NCBI RefSeq assembly: GCF_030866765.1
Contig: NZ_CP133017.1
Span: 4,446,001 to 4,510,000 of the forward strand
DNA: 64,000 nt
DNA from: Paenibacillus silvisoli
GTDB taxonomy: Bacteria > Bacillota > Bacilli > Paenibacillales > Paenibacillaceae
Reading direction: 5' to 3'
The notes under the pieces were generated by a model, which saw only the letters and a list, made by a program, of their open reading frames with translations, was not told where the DNA came from and did no database searches. This document shows, piece by piece, positions 1-8,174 of the stretch; the first letter of the stretch is position 1; each line of letters opens with the position of its first letter. Made by a program: the position numbers and the translations under genes.

Positions 1-174
1 CTCCCCAGCAATTAGATAGGTTTGACCTGCAACTCCCATGTTAGCGCTTTTATGCCGGCGCGGGGAGAGAGGATTATCATGCGCTGATAGGAATATCGTA
101 GACGGTTGCACATTGCTTTCTGACAGCATTCACCCTAACTCATGATCGTTTTCCTACTATTTATTACTTGAAAT
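1..174. other. Left window edge, no supported gene
   Basis: No convincing gene was found here. On the minus strand an ATG near position 39 opens a frame that runs off the left edge and would begin MGVAGQTYLIAGE, but no good ribosome site precedes it. It could be the start of a gene lying outside the window or chance. Confidence 0.3.
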
Positions 175-486
175 TCACGCGAACTCGGCATATGTGAAAA
201 TAGCGGCCAGACTTAAAATCCAGAGCAGCGGATAGGCGTTCCAGATGAGCGCGCCTTTATATTTTTTGCGAACGAAGCAGAACCAGCCGACGACGATGGC
301 CGCCACCAATCCAAGCGGATAGGACAACAAATAAGCGATAAACGCCCATGTCGCTCCTTCATTAAAAATGCTGGCATCGTTCATGCCCATGACTGACATC
401 GCGCTCGCGAACAGCCAAACGGCAATGAACAGAATATAAACGATCTGCAGCACGATCAACAGCCAAAACGTTTTTCTTCTACTCAT
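175..486 (-). CDS. Small hypothetical membrane protein
   Basis: A 103-residue protein of unknown function with three apparent hydrophobic segments, near residues 8-30, 45-68 and 82-100. A basic stretch (FVRKKYKG) separates the second and third, so it is most likely an integral membrane protein of the cytoplasmic membrane. The ATG is preceded by a GGATGGGG-type ribosome site seven bases upstream. No known domain is recognised. It runs away from the next small gene (663-884), from which it is separated by about 175 bases. Confidence that it is coding rests on the ribosome site and the membrane-protein composition. Confidence 0.6.
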   Translation of the reverse strand: MSRRKTFWLLIVLQIVYILFIAVWLFASAMSVMGMNDASIFNEGATWAFIAYLLSYPLGLVAAIVVGWFCFVRKKYKGALIWNAYPLLWILSLAAIFTYAEFA

Positions 487-662
487 GCTTATTCCCCATC
501 CCTTTATCTCATCTATCGGTCTATTGCAACTATACGCGATCTCCGAATATTTTCCCAGCCTTTGCCGGCATTACGCTGCAACCTTATTTTCGAAACGTTC
601 GTCTCTTTGTATATACGGCATCCTGGACAGCCAGATGATTATTTTGAAGGAGGATTTCCACA

Positions 663-884
663 ATGAAACGTAATCTAAAAAGAGCCGCCGCGTCCTGTTT
701 CCTTTTCGTTCTGGCTGTCGCCTTGCTTGTCGTCACCGGGTTATACGTCACGGATCATGCCACCGCTCAGCGCGTCAAGCAATTGCAAGCGCTGGAGCAG
801 GCGCAGCACGATTACTATGCATCCCTGCAATACACCATACATGATGAAGCCAATCATAAAGAAAAAAGCGAGCAAGATATGTAA
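663..884 (+). CDS. Small single-pass membrane protein, unknown function
   Basis: A 73-residue protein with a basic start (MKRNLKRAAA), one hydrophobic segment at about residues 11-30, and a polar, Gln- and Glu-rich tail that could form a short amphipathic or coiled helix (VKQLQALEQAQ). It is either a bitopic membrane protein or secreted with an uncleaved signal. A strong AAGGAGG ribosome site lies just upstream and a clear hairpin terminator follows, so it looks like a real one-gene transcript. No family is recognised. Confidence 0.65.
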   Translation: MKRNLKRAAASCFLFVLAVALLVVTGLYVTDHATAQRVKQLQALEQAQHDYYASLQYTIHDEANHKEKSEQDM

Positions 885-896
885 GGATTGCTTCTG

Positions 897-934
897 CAAC
901 AACCATGCCGACCGGCATGGTTGTTTTATTTTCC
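897..934 (+). terminator. Intrinsic terminator after the small membrane protein gene
   Basis: An 11-bp stem (ACAACCATGCC / GGCATGGTTGT) with a four-base loop is followed by a T-rich run (TTTTATTTT). It sits 13 bases after the stop at 884 and separates that gene from the gerA operon. Confidence 0.85.
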
Positions 935-964
935 ATGAACTCGGCCTCCAGCTGCTCATCGAGA

Positions 965-994
965 TGCATATCCTTACCAATCCGTCACAAACTA
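965..994 (+). promoter_or_regulatory. Possible sigma-G type promoter for the gerA operon
   Basis: TGCATA is followed after 17 bases by CAAACTA. This resembles the forespore sigma-G pattern (a -35 with GCATA and a -10 like CATACTA), as expected for germinant receptor operons. The match is imperfect and read by eye. The ribosome site GGAGGTGAT and the GTG start of gerA follow about 30 bases later. Confidence 0.45.
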
Positions 995-1025
995 AGACAG
1001 CATGAGCATGTGGAGGTGATCGGCA

Positions 1026-2564
1026 GTGGGATGGGTCCGCACGTTACTAAGAGGAAAACGGAACAGCAAACCGCCTGCGCCGGTTGTGCCGAAGCATCAG
1101 GAACCAAAGCCGCTTAGCGGAGATCTGGACAAGAACGTCGCTGACTTGCAGGAGCTTCTCACCTTAACGCCGGAGCTGATCACCCGCCGCCTTCTGATCA
1201 AATCGACCGGCGAACGGGCGACGCTGATGTATCTGGAAAACCTATCGGACAAAATGGCGATCAACAACGACGTGCTGCGGCCTCTCATGCATTATACGGT
1301 GGAGACGGACGAGCCTCTTATCGAGCATATCGTGACTGTTGGGTGCTTGAGACAGGCGACCGATTTATATCAGGTTGAGTTTGCCGTTCTGGAAGGCAAC
1401 AGCGTCTTATTCGTGGAGAACAAGGCGACGGCGGAAATATTCGCCACGCACGGTTGGCCGCAGCGAGCGATCGAAGATCCTCAAATGGAGGCTTCTTTGA
1501 AAGGCGCCCATCAAGGCTTCGTGGAGACCGACTGCCAAAATATCGCCCTCGTTCGGAGATATATCCAGAACCGGGAGCTGAAAATCAAAGAAACGCGCGT
1601 CGGGCGACGCGGCATGACAAAGATAAGCATCCTGTACTTGGCCGATGTCGTTCATCCGGAAGTGCTGCAGGAGCTAATCGATCGGATCGATGGCATCGAT
1701 GCCGACGCCATCCTATCCAGCGGAGAATTGGAAGAATTCATTGAGGATAATCCATACTCTCCGTTCCCGCAATTCACGACGACCGAGCGTCCGGATTCTG
1801 TTGCGTCGCAAATTTTGCAAGGCCGGCTGGCGATTATTATCGACAAGTCTCCCGAGGTGCTGATCGGACCGGCTAATTTCGCCATGTTCTTTCAAAGCAT
1901 CGACGATTACAGCGTTCGCTGGCAGGTTTCATCGTTTATCCGAATCTTAAGGTTTCTAGCCTTCTTCATTACGATTTTTCTGCCCGCTTCCTATATCGCC
2001 GTCACGTCCTACAACTTTGAAGTCATCCCGCTGCGGCTGCTGCTGTCGATCGGGCAATCCCGGGCAAGCGTTCCGTTTCCGCCTATTCTTGAAGCTCTCA
2101 TAATGGAGCTGACGCTTGAAATGCTGAAGGAAGCCGGGATCCGCCTGCCGTCTCCAATCGGACAAACGGTCGGCATTGTCGGCGCGATTGTCATTGGCCA
2201 AGCGACCGTGCAAGCCGGTATCGTCAGCAACATCATGGTCATCGTCGTCTCGCTGACGGCGTTGTCTTCGTTCATTATTCCCAATAACGATATGTCGTCT
2301 GCCATCCGGTTAATCCGCTTCCCGATGATGCTGATCGCGTTCTTCTACGGGCTGCTCGGCGTAAGCATCGGCATGCTGGTATTGCTTGGACATCTCATCG
2401 CGCTTGAGTCGCTCGGCACGCCTTATTTTAGCCCATTTAGCCCGGTTAGGTTCGCCGATTGGAAGGACTCGTTCCTCCGGCTGCCGATTTGGAAAATGAC
2501 CACGCGCCCGCTGAGCGCAAGAGCGACTCAGTCCCGTAAGCAAGCACCGAAGAAAGGTGAGTAA
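1026..2564 (+). CDS. gerA: Spore germination receptor subunit A (GerA family)
   Basis: A 512-residue A subunit of a germinant receptor in the inner spore membrane. About 300 soluble N-terminal residues are followed by a membrane part starting near residue 300 (FLAFFITIFLPASYIAV) with several helices to about 485 and a basic C-terminal tail. These include the conserved PFPPILEALIMELTLEMLKEAG region of the GerA family. The GTG start is chosen because GGAGGTGAT lies just upstream. It is the first gene of a three-gene operon, with only two bases before gerB. The germinant cannot be told from sequence, so the letters are used for subunit class, not for orthology to one B. subtilis receptor. Confidence 0.93.
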   Translation: MGWVRTLLRGKRNSKPPAPVVPKHQEPKPLSGDLDKNVADLQELLTLTPELITRRLLIKSTGERATLMYLENLSDKMAINNDVLRPLMHYTVETDEPLIEHIVTVGCLRQATDLYQVEFAVLEGNSVLFVENKATAEIFATHGWPQRAIEDPQMEASLKGAHQGFVETDCQNIALVRRYIQNRELKIKETRVGRRGMTKISILYLADVVHPEVLQELIDRIDGIDADAILSSGELEEFIEDNPYSPFPQFTTTERPDSVASQILQGRLAIIIDKSPEVLIGPANFAMFFQSIDDYSVRWQVSSFIRILRFLAFFITIFLPASYIAVTSYNFEVIPLRLLLSIGQSRASVPFPPILEALIMELTLEMLKEAGIRLPSPIGQTVGIVGAIVIGQATVQAGIVSNIMVIVVSLTALSSFIIPNNDMSSAIRLIRFPMMLIAFFYGLLGVSIGMLVLLGHLIALESLGTPYFSPFSPVRFADWKDSFLRLPIWKMTTRPLSARATQSRKQAPKKGE

Positions 2565-2566
2565 GG

Positions 2567-3667
2567 GTGAAGAATTACGCTCTGAACGATATGACGTTAA
2601 TTCAATATATCATGATGATCCATGGTACCCAGATGGGGTTTGGCTTGTTGTCGCTGCCTGCGGACTTAGCCAACTATGCCGCCATGGACGGCTGGATCTC
2701 CTTGATTCTGGGATGGTTTCTGGCTCTTGCCGCAAGTCTGGCCATCGTGCAGCTGATGAAGAAGCATCCTGACGATACCATTTACGACCTCCTTCCGCGC
2801 TATTTCGGGAAAGTAGCGGGCGCCATGCTGAACGGCAGCATCATTTTGTATTTCTTATTCGCTTATTATGTGACGTTCATCGCTTCGATCGGTTTTTTCA
2901 AGCTGGAGCTGCTCGCCAATACGCCGAATTTCTTAATGGTGCTTTTATTCAGCGTGCCTACCTACAATCTCGTCCGAAATCAGGTGAGAGTGCTTTCCCG
3001 CTATGCGGAGATTACATTCTGGGGATTGCTGTGGATTTTTGCGGTGTTCATGTATCCGCTCACGGAAGCCCATTGGCTGAACTTGCTGCCGGTGCTCGGG
3101 GAAGGCTGGAAGCCGGTATTTCAAGCCGTAAGCACGACGGGCATCTCCTTTCTGGGATTTGAGATCAGTCTGATTCTGTATCCGTTTCTAAAGCATAAAG
3201 AGGACGCGGTAAAAGGCATTGTGATCGGAAACCTCATTACGTTGATCATCTACTTGGCCGTTCTTCTGACCACGTTCCTGTTCTTCTCGCCCGACGATAT
3301 TACGTCATATAGGTTCCCTACCTTGAAGGTGCTGAAAATTATCGAGTTCCGCTTCATGGAACGCATCGAGATTATCGTATTGGTCGCTTACGCATTCATT
3401 GTCATCCGCGTTTGGACCCATTATCTGTTCGCCGGGTCGTTCGGGATCAGCCGTCTGCTCGGTAAGCAGGATCATAAACGGTATGCCGCCATCCCGATTC
3501 TCTTTATCCTAGTCATTTCCACCTTCTACAAGCCGAACAATCTTACGGTTCGATCCATGCTCAAGCTGTTCGGCAATCTGGGGTGGATCTTCGCCTTCGC
3601 GCTGCCGTTCTTCCTGCTTGCGTATACGATGATTTACAGGTACTTCCGCAAGGAGGCTTACCGATGA
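2567..3667 (+). CDS. gerB: Spore germination receptor subunit B (GerB, APC-type permease)
   Basis: A 366-residue integral membrane protein of the spore germination permease family, related to amino acid/polyamine transporters, with about ten hydrophobic segments. The N-terminal MTLIQYIMMIHGTQMGFGLL region and a later PLTEAHWLNLLPVLGEG stretch are typical. In germinant receptors this subunit is thought to bind the germinant. The GTG start has AAAGGTGA upstream and follows gerA after two bases. Its stop overlaps the gerC start as ATGA, which points to translational coupling. Confidence 0.93.
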   Translation: MKNYALNDMTLIQYIMMIHGTQMGFGLLSLPADLANYAAMDGWISLILGWFLALAASLAIVQLMKKHPDDTIYDLLPRYFGKVAGAMLNGSIILYFLFAYYVTFIASIGFFKLELLANTPNFLMVLLFSVPTYNLVRNQVRVLSRYAEITFWGLLWIFAVFMYPLTEAHWLNLLPVLGEGWKPVFQAVSTTGISFLGFEISLILYPFLKHKEDAVKGIVIGNLITLIIYLAVLLTTFLFFSPDDITSYRFPTLKVLKIIEFRFMERIEIIVLVAYAFIVIRVWTHYLFAGSFGISRLLGKQDHKRYAAIPILFILVISTFYKPNNLTVRSMLKLFGNLGWIFAFALPFFLLAYTMIYRYFRKEAYR

Positions 3668-4821
3668 AGCTCTGTCGTCAAATCGTGCCGATCGTGTTAT
3701 GTCTGCTGCTTCTGCCCGGCTGCTACGACCAAATGTACTTGGAGGACACCTCCATTGCGTTGATGCTTGGGCTTGATGTAGATAAAGATAACAATCTGGT
3801 CATCTTCTCGCAAAGCCCGGTCTTCTACAAAGAAGCGAAGGAGAAGACGGAGACGATCTCGGTGACGGCTAATTCCATACGGAGCTCGCGCCCGAAGCTC
3901 GATGCGGTCCTGACGGGGATTACGACGGGCGGCAAGCTCCAGTCCATCATCCTCGGGAAACGGCTTCTGGCGCAAAAGGATTGGATTTCGGTGCTGGATC
4001 TGTTCTATCGTATTCCGAAAATGACGGAAACCCCTCGGGTGATCGTTGTCGACGGCGAAGTAAAGGATGTGTTCGAGTTCAAACCGATCGATAAGCCCCG
4101 TCTCTCTCTGCATATGCGGACGCTGATCGATACGGCGAGGAAAACGAATATTACGGTCGCCACGAATTTGCAAGAACTGCGCCGGCAAATGAAGGATAAA
4201 GGCATGACGGCAGTCATTACGCAAGTAAAAAAAGAACCGCATGACATTGTCGTCACCGGCGTAGCGCTGTTGGATAAACACGGGGCAGTCGCGGAGCATC
4301 TAACGCTGCAGGAGAGCGAGCTGTTCTTGGTCTTGCAGAAGCAGAATTTCGGGAGCGTCTCCATTTCCTATAATCTGGATGATGCGACCGCGGATACCGA
4401 CGATCAGGACGATCAGCAAGCAATCCGGAACGCAGTCTCCTTTGATATCATCAATTTCAAAAAGAAAATAAAGACTTCGTCATCCGGCGGAAAATTCCGG
4501 TTCGATATTACGTTGAAGCTTAATGTAGTCATCACCACGTTCCAATATGATGACCCCGAAGCAGCCAAGCTGAGCCAGTTAGGGTTGCAGAAAAAAATAC
4601 AGGCCAATCTTCAGCGGGAGTTCGATTCGATCGTCAATCGGTGCCAGAAGAAAGCAATCGATCCGTTCGGCTTAGGACGGTATGCGCGAGCCTATCAGTA
4701 TCAAGCGTGGAAACCGGTACAAGACCATTGGGGTGAAGCCTTCGGGAATGCGGATGTTCGTATGCATGTTCATGCGGACATCAAAAATAACGGCGTCACG
4801 GATTTGTATTCGCCGCAATAA
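3664..4821 (+). CDS. gerC: Spore germination receptor lipoprotein subunit C (GerC)
   Basis: A 385-residue lipoprotein, the C subunit of the germinant receptor. The signal peptide (MKLCRQIVPIVLCLLLLPGC) ends in a lipobox with Cys20, followed by YDQMYLED, so it would be diacylglyceryl-anchored on the outer face of the inner spore membrane. The GerAC C-terminal domain fills roughly residues 200-380. An upstream in-frame start at 3583 is rejected: the ATG at 3664 has AAGGAGG just before it, makes an ATGA overlap with gerB, and restores a normal lipoprotein signal. Confidence 0.93.
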   Translation: MKLCRQIVPIVLCLLLLPGCYDQMYLEDTSIALMLGLDVDKDNNLVIFSQSPVFYKEAKEKTETISVTANSIRSSRPKLDAVLTGITTGGKLQSIILGKRLLAQKDWISVLDLFYRIPKMTETPRVIVVDGEVKDVFEFKPIDKPRLSLHMRTLIDTARKTNITVATNLQELRRQMKDKGMTAVITQVKKEPHDIVVTGVALLDKHGAVAEHLTLQESELFLVLQKQNFGSVSISYNLDDATADTDDQDDQQAIRNAVSFDIINFKKKIKTSSSGGKFRFDITLKLNVVITTFQYDDPEAAKLSQLGLQKKIQANLQREFDSIVNRCQKKAIDPFGLGRYARAYQYQAWKPVQDHWGEAFGNADVRMHVHADIKNNGVTDLYSPQ

Positions 4822-4827
4822 AGGCAT

Positions 4828-4869
4828 GAAAGAAGCCCACGCATGGTGTTATGCGCGGGCTTTCTTTCT
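4828..4869. terminator. Bidirectional terminator between gerC and the cortex-type hydrolase
   Basis: A long stem (AAAGAAGCCC-CGCAT paired with ATGCG-GGGCTTTCTTT) has a short loop, with T-rich flanks when read on either strand. It lies between two convergent genes and probably serves both. Confidence 0.85.
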
Positions 4870-4870
4870 T

Positions 4871-5851
4871 CTAGTATGCAAACCGGTGATTGCCGATTGT
4901 CGCTACGACGTCCAGACTGCTCCAGAACGAGCCTTTCGTGACGGCCGGGTTATAGAAATAAACCGCTTTGCCGATATTGTTCTTGCCGTTCAGCGCATCC
5001 TTGGCCGCGCGCAGCGCGGTTGCATGCGGCTTGCTCTTGTCAAGCATACCATTGTGCGCCGGCGGGAACTGGCGGCCGGAATAGATGACGCTGCGAATGG
5101 TGTCCGGAAACTTCCCGCTCTTCACCCGGTTCAAGATTACGTTCGCAAGCGCCAGCTGCCCTTGATACGATTCATAGCCGGCTTCGACCATCGTAATCTT
5201 GGCCAGCAGCATGAGATCCGCATCCGTGAACGGCTTCGCGGCTTTGCTCATAAACGCCGGCACGACGACGCTCAGCTTTGCGCCCGCCGCTAACTTTGAA
5301 GCCTGGCTAAGTCCGTTCCGCTTCAGCAGCTCGGCTTTGCTAATGCCGTTTTGCTCGCTGATCGCATCCAAGCCGTTCTCATCCGTCAACTCCGCCCGCT
5401 GTACCGTCGATAGCTCGATGACATCGTCGCTTGCCGTCAGACGGGCATGCAGCATATCCGCGAGCTCGCGGAGCGGAGCGTACAGTCTGCCTTCCACCAG
5501 CCGCGGAGGCGCTTCCATCATATAACGCTCATTGTTGAAGTAGACGACAGGCGCGCCGTTGCTAATAAGAATGAGATCATCTAAAGCCGTATGTATCCAC
5601 AATTTTTCGTTTTCATTATCCCAGTTCAGCTTGGCGCCAAACTGCTCGGCAATACTCGCCACCGGTACGTAGGTTCGGTCATCCGCAACGATCGCTGAAG
5701 CATTCAGCTTTACGGCCTCGCCGTCGACTTTAACCGTCACGGCCACAGGCACTCCTGCAGAAACGATGGAAATCGGCCCGATCCAAAGCAGAAGTAATGC
5801 CAAAACCATTGCCAACATAAGCCCTTTGACCGGCTTCAAGGTTCTGATCAT
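4871..5851 (-). CDS. Secreted SleB-type cell wall hydrolase with copper amine oxidase N-like domain
   Basis: A 326-residue exported protein with three parts. A signal peptide at about 1-32 precedes a copper-amine-oxidase N1-like domain at about 35-150 (DDRTYVPVASIAEQFGAKLNWD), a wall-associated module common in Paenibacillaceae. A weak LysM-like stretch covers about 152-198. A Hydrolase_2/SleB domain covers about 207-326 with the catalytic-type Glu in KITMVEAGYESYQGQLALANVILNR. SleB enzymes are spore cortex lytic transglycosylases. Here the vegetative-looking extended -10 promoter and the N domain leave open a role in growing-cell wall turnover. GGGGAGG precedes the ATG. It is convergent with gerABC. 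Confidence 0.85.
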   Translation of the reverse strand: MIRTLKPVKGLMLAMVLALLLLWIGPISIVSAGVPVAVTVKVDGEAVKLNASAIVADDRTYVPVASIAEQFGAKLNWDNENEKLWIHTALDDLILISNGAPVVYFNNERYMMEAPPRLVEGRLYAPLRELADMLHARLTASDDVIELSTVQRAELTDENGLDAISEQNGISKAELLKRNGLSQASKLAAGAKLSVVVPAFMSKAAKPFTDADLMLLAKITMVEAGYESYQGQLALANVILNRVKSGKFPDTIRSVIYSGRQFPPAHNGMLDKSKPHATALRAAKDALNGKNNIGKAVYFYNPAVTKGSFWSSLDVVATIGNHRFAY

Positions 5852-5906
5852 GTTTTCCTCCCCAGCTCATAAGGATGATTGATAACCCAAAGTTCATCTG
5901 GGGACG

Positions 5907-5915
5907 ATTATATCA
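5907..5915 (-). promoter_or_regulatory. Extended -10 promoter of the SleB-type hydrolase gene
   Basis: On the minus strand TGATATAAT gives a perfect -10 hexamer with an upstream TG. No good -35 is seen 17 bases further. It lies about 55 bases before the start codon. Confidence 0.5.
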
Positions 5916-5980
5916 CAGCAGGTTATGCCCGTAGGATTAACATTTTCACAGAATTAACGAAAACTTATAAATGAAGGCGA

Positions 5981-6006
5981 AAAAAGCCCCGAAATCGGGG
6001 CTTTTT
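5981..6006 (-). terminator. Terminator of the DrrAB-like operon
   Basis: The stem GCCCCGA / TCGGGGC is flanked by A and T runs on both sides and lies about 30 bases after the stop of the permease gene. It can act in both directions. Confidence 0.9.
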
Positions 6007-6036
6007 AGTCGTTTTTTTCAGAGCCGCTCCGTGCTG

Positions 6037-6852
6037 CTACGTCCGGCGCATATATGCGCGAACCGTAACCGGCGCGAAGATCGCCACGATTACCGCTGCG
6101 CCGATCAATGAAATGGCGAGATCCCAGCCATACGTGCCGTTGTTGGTCAGATCGCGGACGGCCGTGACGATGTGCGAGATCGGATTGACGTTGACGAACC
6201 ATTGCAGCCATTTCGGCATCGTTTCCACCGGCACGAAGGAATTCGACAGGAACGTAAGCGGGAACAGCACGAGCATCGAAATCCCTTGCACGCTGGACGC
6301 CGTACGCGCGATGACGCCGAAGAAGGCGAATATCCAGCTCATCGCCCAGGAGCAGCCAATGACGAGAAGCGCGGCGATCGCGACATGCTCAAGGCCGCCC
6401 TCGGGTCGGTAGCCCATAATATAGCCCATCGTAAACGTGAGCACCGTAGCGATGGTATATCTGATCGTGTCGGCCAGCAAGGCGCCGGCCAGCGGCGCGA
6501 TGCGCGCGATCGGCAGCGACTTGAACCGGTCGAATACGCCTTTGTCCATGTCCTCGCGGAGCTGGACGCCGGTCACGATGGACGTCGTGATGACGGTTTG
6601 GACGAGGATGCCCGGTATGATGACGGGCAGGTAACTCTGCACGTCGCCCGAGATGGCGCCGCCAAAGATATACGTGAACATGAGGGTGAAGATAATCGGC
6701 TGCAGCGTCACGTCGAATAGCTGCTCCGGCGTCCGCTTGATTTTCAATAATCCCCGATAGGCCATCGTGAGCGAATTTCGCAACGATTGGCGAAAGCTGG
6801 AACGGTTTCTAAGCTGGCGGCCCGCGCCGGCTTGCATGGCTGTGCTTCTCAT
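6037..6852 (-). CDS. ABC-2 type transport permease (DrrB-like)
   Basis: A 271-residue membrane component of an ABC-2 exporter, with about six hydrophobic segments and the family's middle region LEDMDKGVFDRFKSLPIARIAPLAGALLADTIRY-like pattern (here REDMDKGVFDRFKSLPIAR near residue 100). The C-terminal half has the characteristic PLTFLSNSFVPVETMPKWLQWF stretch seen in daunorubicin-type exporters. It would pair with the ATPase encoded just upstream, whose stop overlaps its ATG as ATGA. The substrate is unknown; relatives export drugs, antibiotics or lipids. Confidence 0.9.
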   Translation of the reverse strand: MRSTAMQAGAGRQLRNRSSFRQSLRNSLTMAYRGLLKIKRTPEQLFDVTLQPIIFTLMFTYIFGGAISGDVQSYLPVIIPGILVQTVITTSIVTGVQLREDMDKGVFDRFKSLPIARIAPLAGALLADTIRYTIATVLTFTMGYIMGYRPEGGLEHVAIAALLVIGCSWAMSWIFAFFGVIARTASSVQGISMLVLFPLTFLSNSFVPVETMPKWLQWFVNVNPISHIVTAVRDLTNNGTYGWDLAISLIGAAVIVAIFAPVTVRAYMRRT

Positions 6853-7832
6853 TGGGCTGCTTCCTCCTTAACGCCTTTGCCGGTAATGGTCAAAAACACT
6901 TCGTCGAGCGTCGGCTTCTGCACGCTCATCTCGGCGAGATGGATTCCCTCCGCACGGAGCGCGATCAGCAGGTCGGTGACCCGATCGGCATCCGCCATCG
7001 GCGCCGTGATCCTTCCCGCTTCCGACGAGACGCTGGACTGCACCTCCAGCACCCGATGGATCGCGCTGCGCGCTGCCTCGATATCTTGCGCGTCCTGGAC
7101 GCGAAGCTGCAAGGATGAGGTGCCGACCGACGCCTTCAGTTCGTCGACGGTACCTTCGGCGACGACATGGCCGCGATCGATAACCGCGATGCGGTCCGCC
7201 AGCTGATCGGCTTCGTCGAGATATTGCGTCGTCAGCAGAACGGTCGAGCCCGTCTTCACGAGCCGGCGGATCGTCTCCCACATTTGCGCCCGCGTACGCG
7301 GGTCAAGCCCGGTCGTCGGTTCGTCCAAGAAGATGAGCGGCGGCTGCGCGATCAAGCTTGCCGCGAGATCGAGCCGGCGCCGCATGCCGCCGGAGAAATT
7401 TTTGAGCGGCCGCTTCGCCGCCTCCGTCAAGCCGAATTCCTCGAGCAGCTCGGCCGCTTTGCGCTTCGATTCCGCGCGCCCCAGCCCGAGCAGCCGCGAG
7501 AAAATGATCAGATTCTCCGTCGCGCTCAGCGATTCGTCAACCGACGCGTATTGTCCGGTGACGCCGATCAGCTGACGGACGATTTGCGATTCCTTCTCGA
7601 CATCGTGCCCGAACACCCGCGCAGAGCCGGCATCCGGCCGAAGCAGCGTCGCCAGCATCCGGATCGTGGTCGTCTTGCCCGCCCCGTTCGGGCCTAGCAC
7701 GCCGTAAATCGAACCGGCGCGAACGTTTAAATCGACGCCGTCCACGGCGAGGTTGTCGCCGAAGCTTTTGACCAGCCCGCGTGCCTCGACAGCCCATTCG
7801 CCGCCGTTTGTTTGTATGTGTCCATGATTCAT
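6849..7832 (-). CDS. ABC exporter ATP-binding protein (DrrA-like)
   Basis: A 327-residue ATPase partner of the ABC-2 permease. Visible motifs are Walker A GPNGAGKTT, signature FSGGMRRRLDLA, Walker B LIFLDEPTTGLD and a switch His in TVLLTTQYLDEADQLADRIAVI. The last 90 residues match the DrrA-type C-terminal extension (VQKPTLDEVFLTITGKG). The chosen ATG begins MNHGHIQTNGGEWAVEARGLV and has AGGGAGG nine bases upstream. A start 36 bases earlier lacks a ribosome site. First gene of a two-gene operon. Confidence 0.92.
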   Translation of the reverse strand: MNHGHIQTNGGEWAVEARGLVKSFGDNLAVDGVDLNVRAGSIYGVLGPNGAGKTTTIRMLATLLRPDAGSARVFGHDVEKESQIVRQLIGVTGQYASVDESLSATENLIIFSRLLGLGRAESKRKAAELLEEFGLTEAAKRPLKNFSGGMRRRLDLAASLIAQPPLIFLDEPTTGLDPRTRAQMWETIRRLVKTGSTVLLTTQYLDEADQLADRIAVIDRGHVVAEGTVDELKASVGTSSLQLRVQDAQDIEAARSAIHRVLEVQSSVSSEAGRITAPMADADRVTDLLIALRAEGIHLAEMSVQKPTLDEVFLTITGKGVKEEAAQ

Positions 7833-7920
7833 TTTGGATAGCCTCCCTGATCTCAATAACGAGTACATACGGATGGTATCGCGAATCTATGAACTGAATA
7901 TGAACAGCTCCGCCGAAATT

Positions 7921-8105
7921 TTAACGGTTGCCGGAGCGGCTATTTCGCGAAAATGACGACCTTTGAAAGACTAACGGTTGTGACAGAGGCTATTTGCATC
8001 CAAACGGCCGATTCATCGTTGAAAATGACTAAATAGGCGCTCTGGCAAACATTAGCCGATAAAAATAGGCATTATAAGCGAAATAGGCGCTGTCGCAACC
8101 GTTAC
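7921..8105. repeat. Array A: four-unit dyad repeat element, about 185 bp
   Basis: Four 25-nt units: plus orientation at 7921-7945 and 7971-7995, minus orientation at 8031-8055 and 8081-8105. A unit begins with CTAACGGTTG and ends with CTATTT. Start-to-start spacing is 50 within each pair and the central gap is 35 nt. The sequence between units is unlike that of the other two copies (30944-31129 and 42709-42893). It lies between the drrA start and the GH116 stop, just past the GH116 terminator. No coding potential is seen. Confidence 0.85.
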
Positions 8106-8118
8106 ATCGTGAAAATCA

Positions 8119-8162
8119 AAAAAAAAACCCGCCTGAACGGAGGCGCTGCCTCCATTCAAGCG
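8119..8162 (-). terminator. Terminator of the GH116 sugar-uptake operon
   Basis: On the minus strand a stem (CGCTTGAA-GGAGGC with GCCTCC-TTCAGGCG, loop AGC) is followed by a run of about ten T. It begins about a dozen bases past the GH116 stop codon. Confidence 0.9.
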
Positions 8163-8174
8163 AGCTCTTGCAAC

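Noticed and set aside
485-673. A 62-codon frame on the plus strand near the left edge
   Set aside because: No ribosome site, overlaps the next gene's ribosome site and start, and occupies the expected promoter region between divergent genes.
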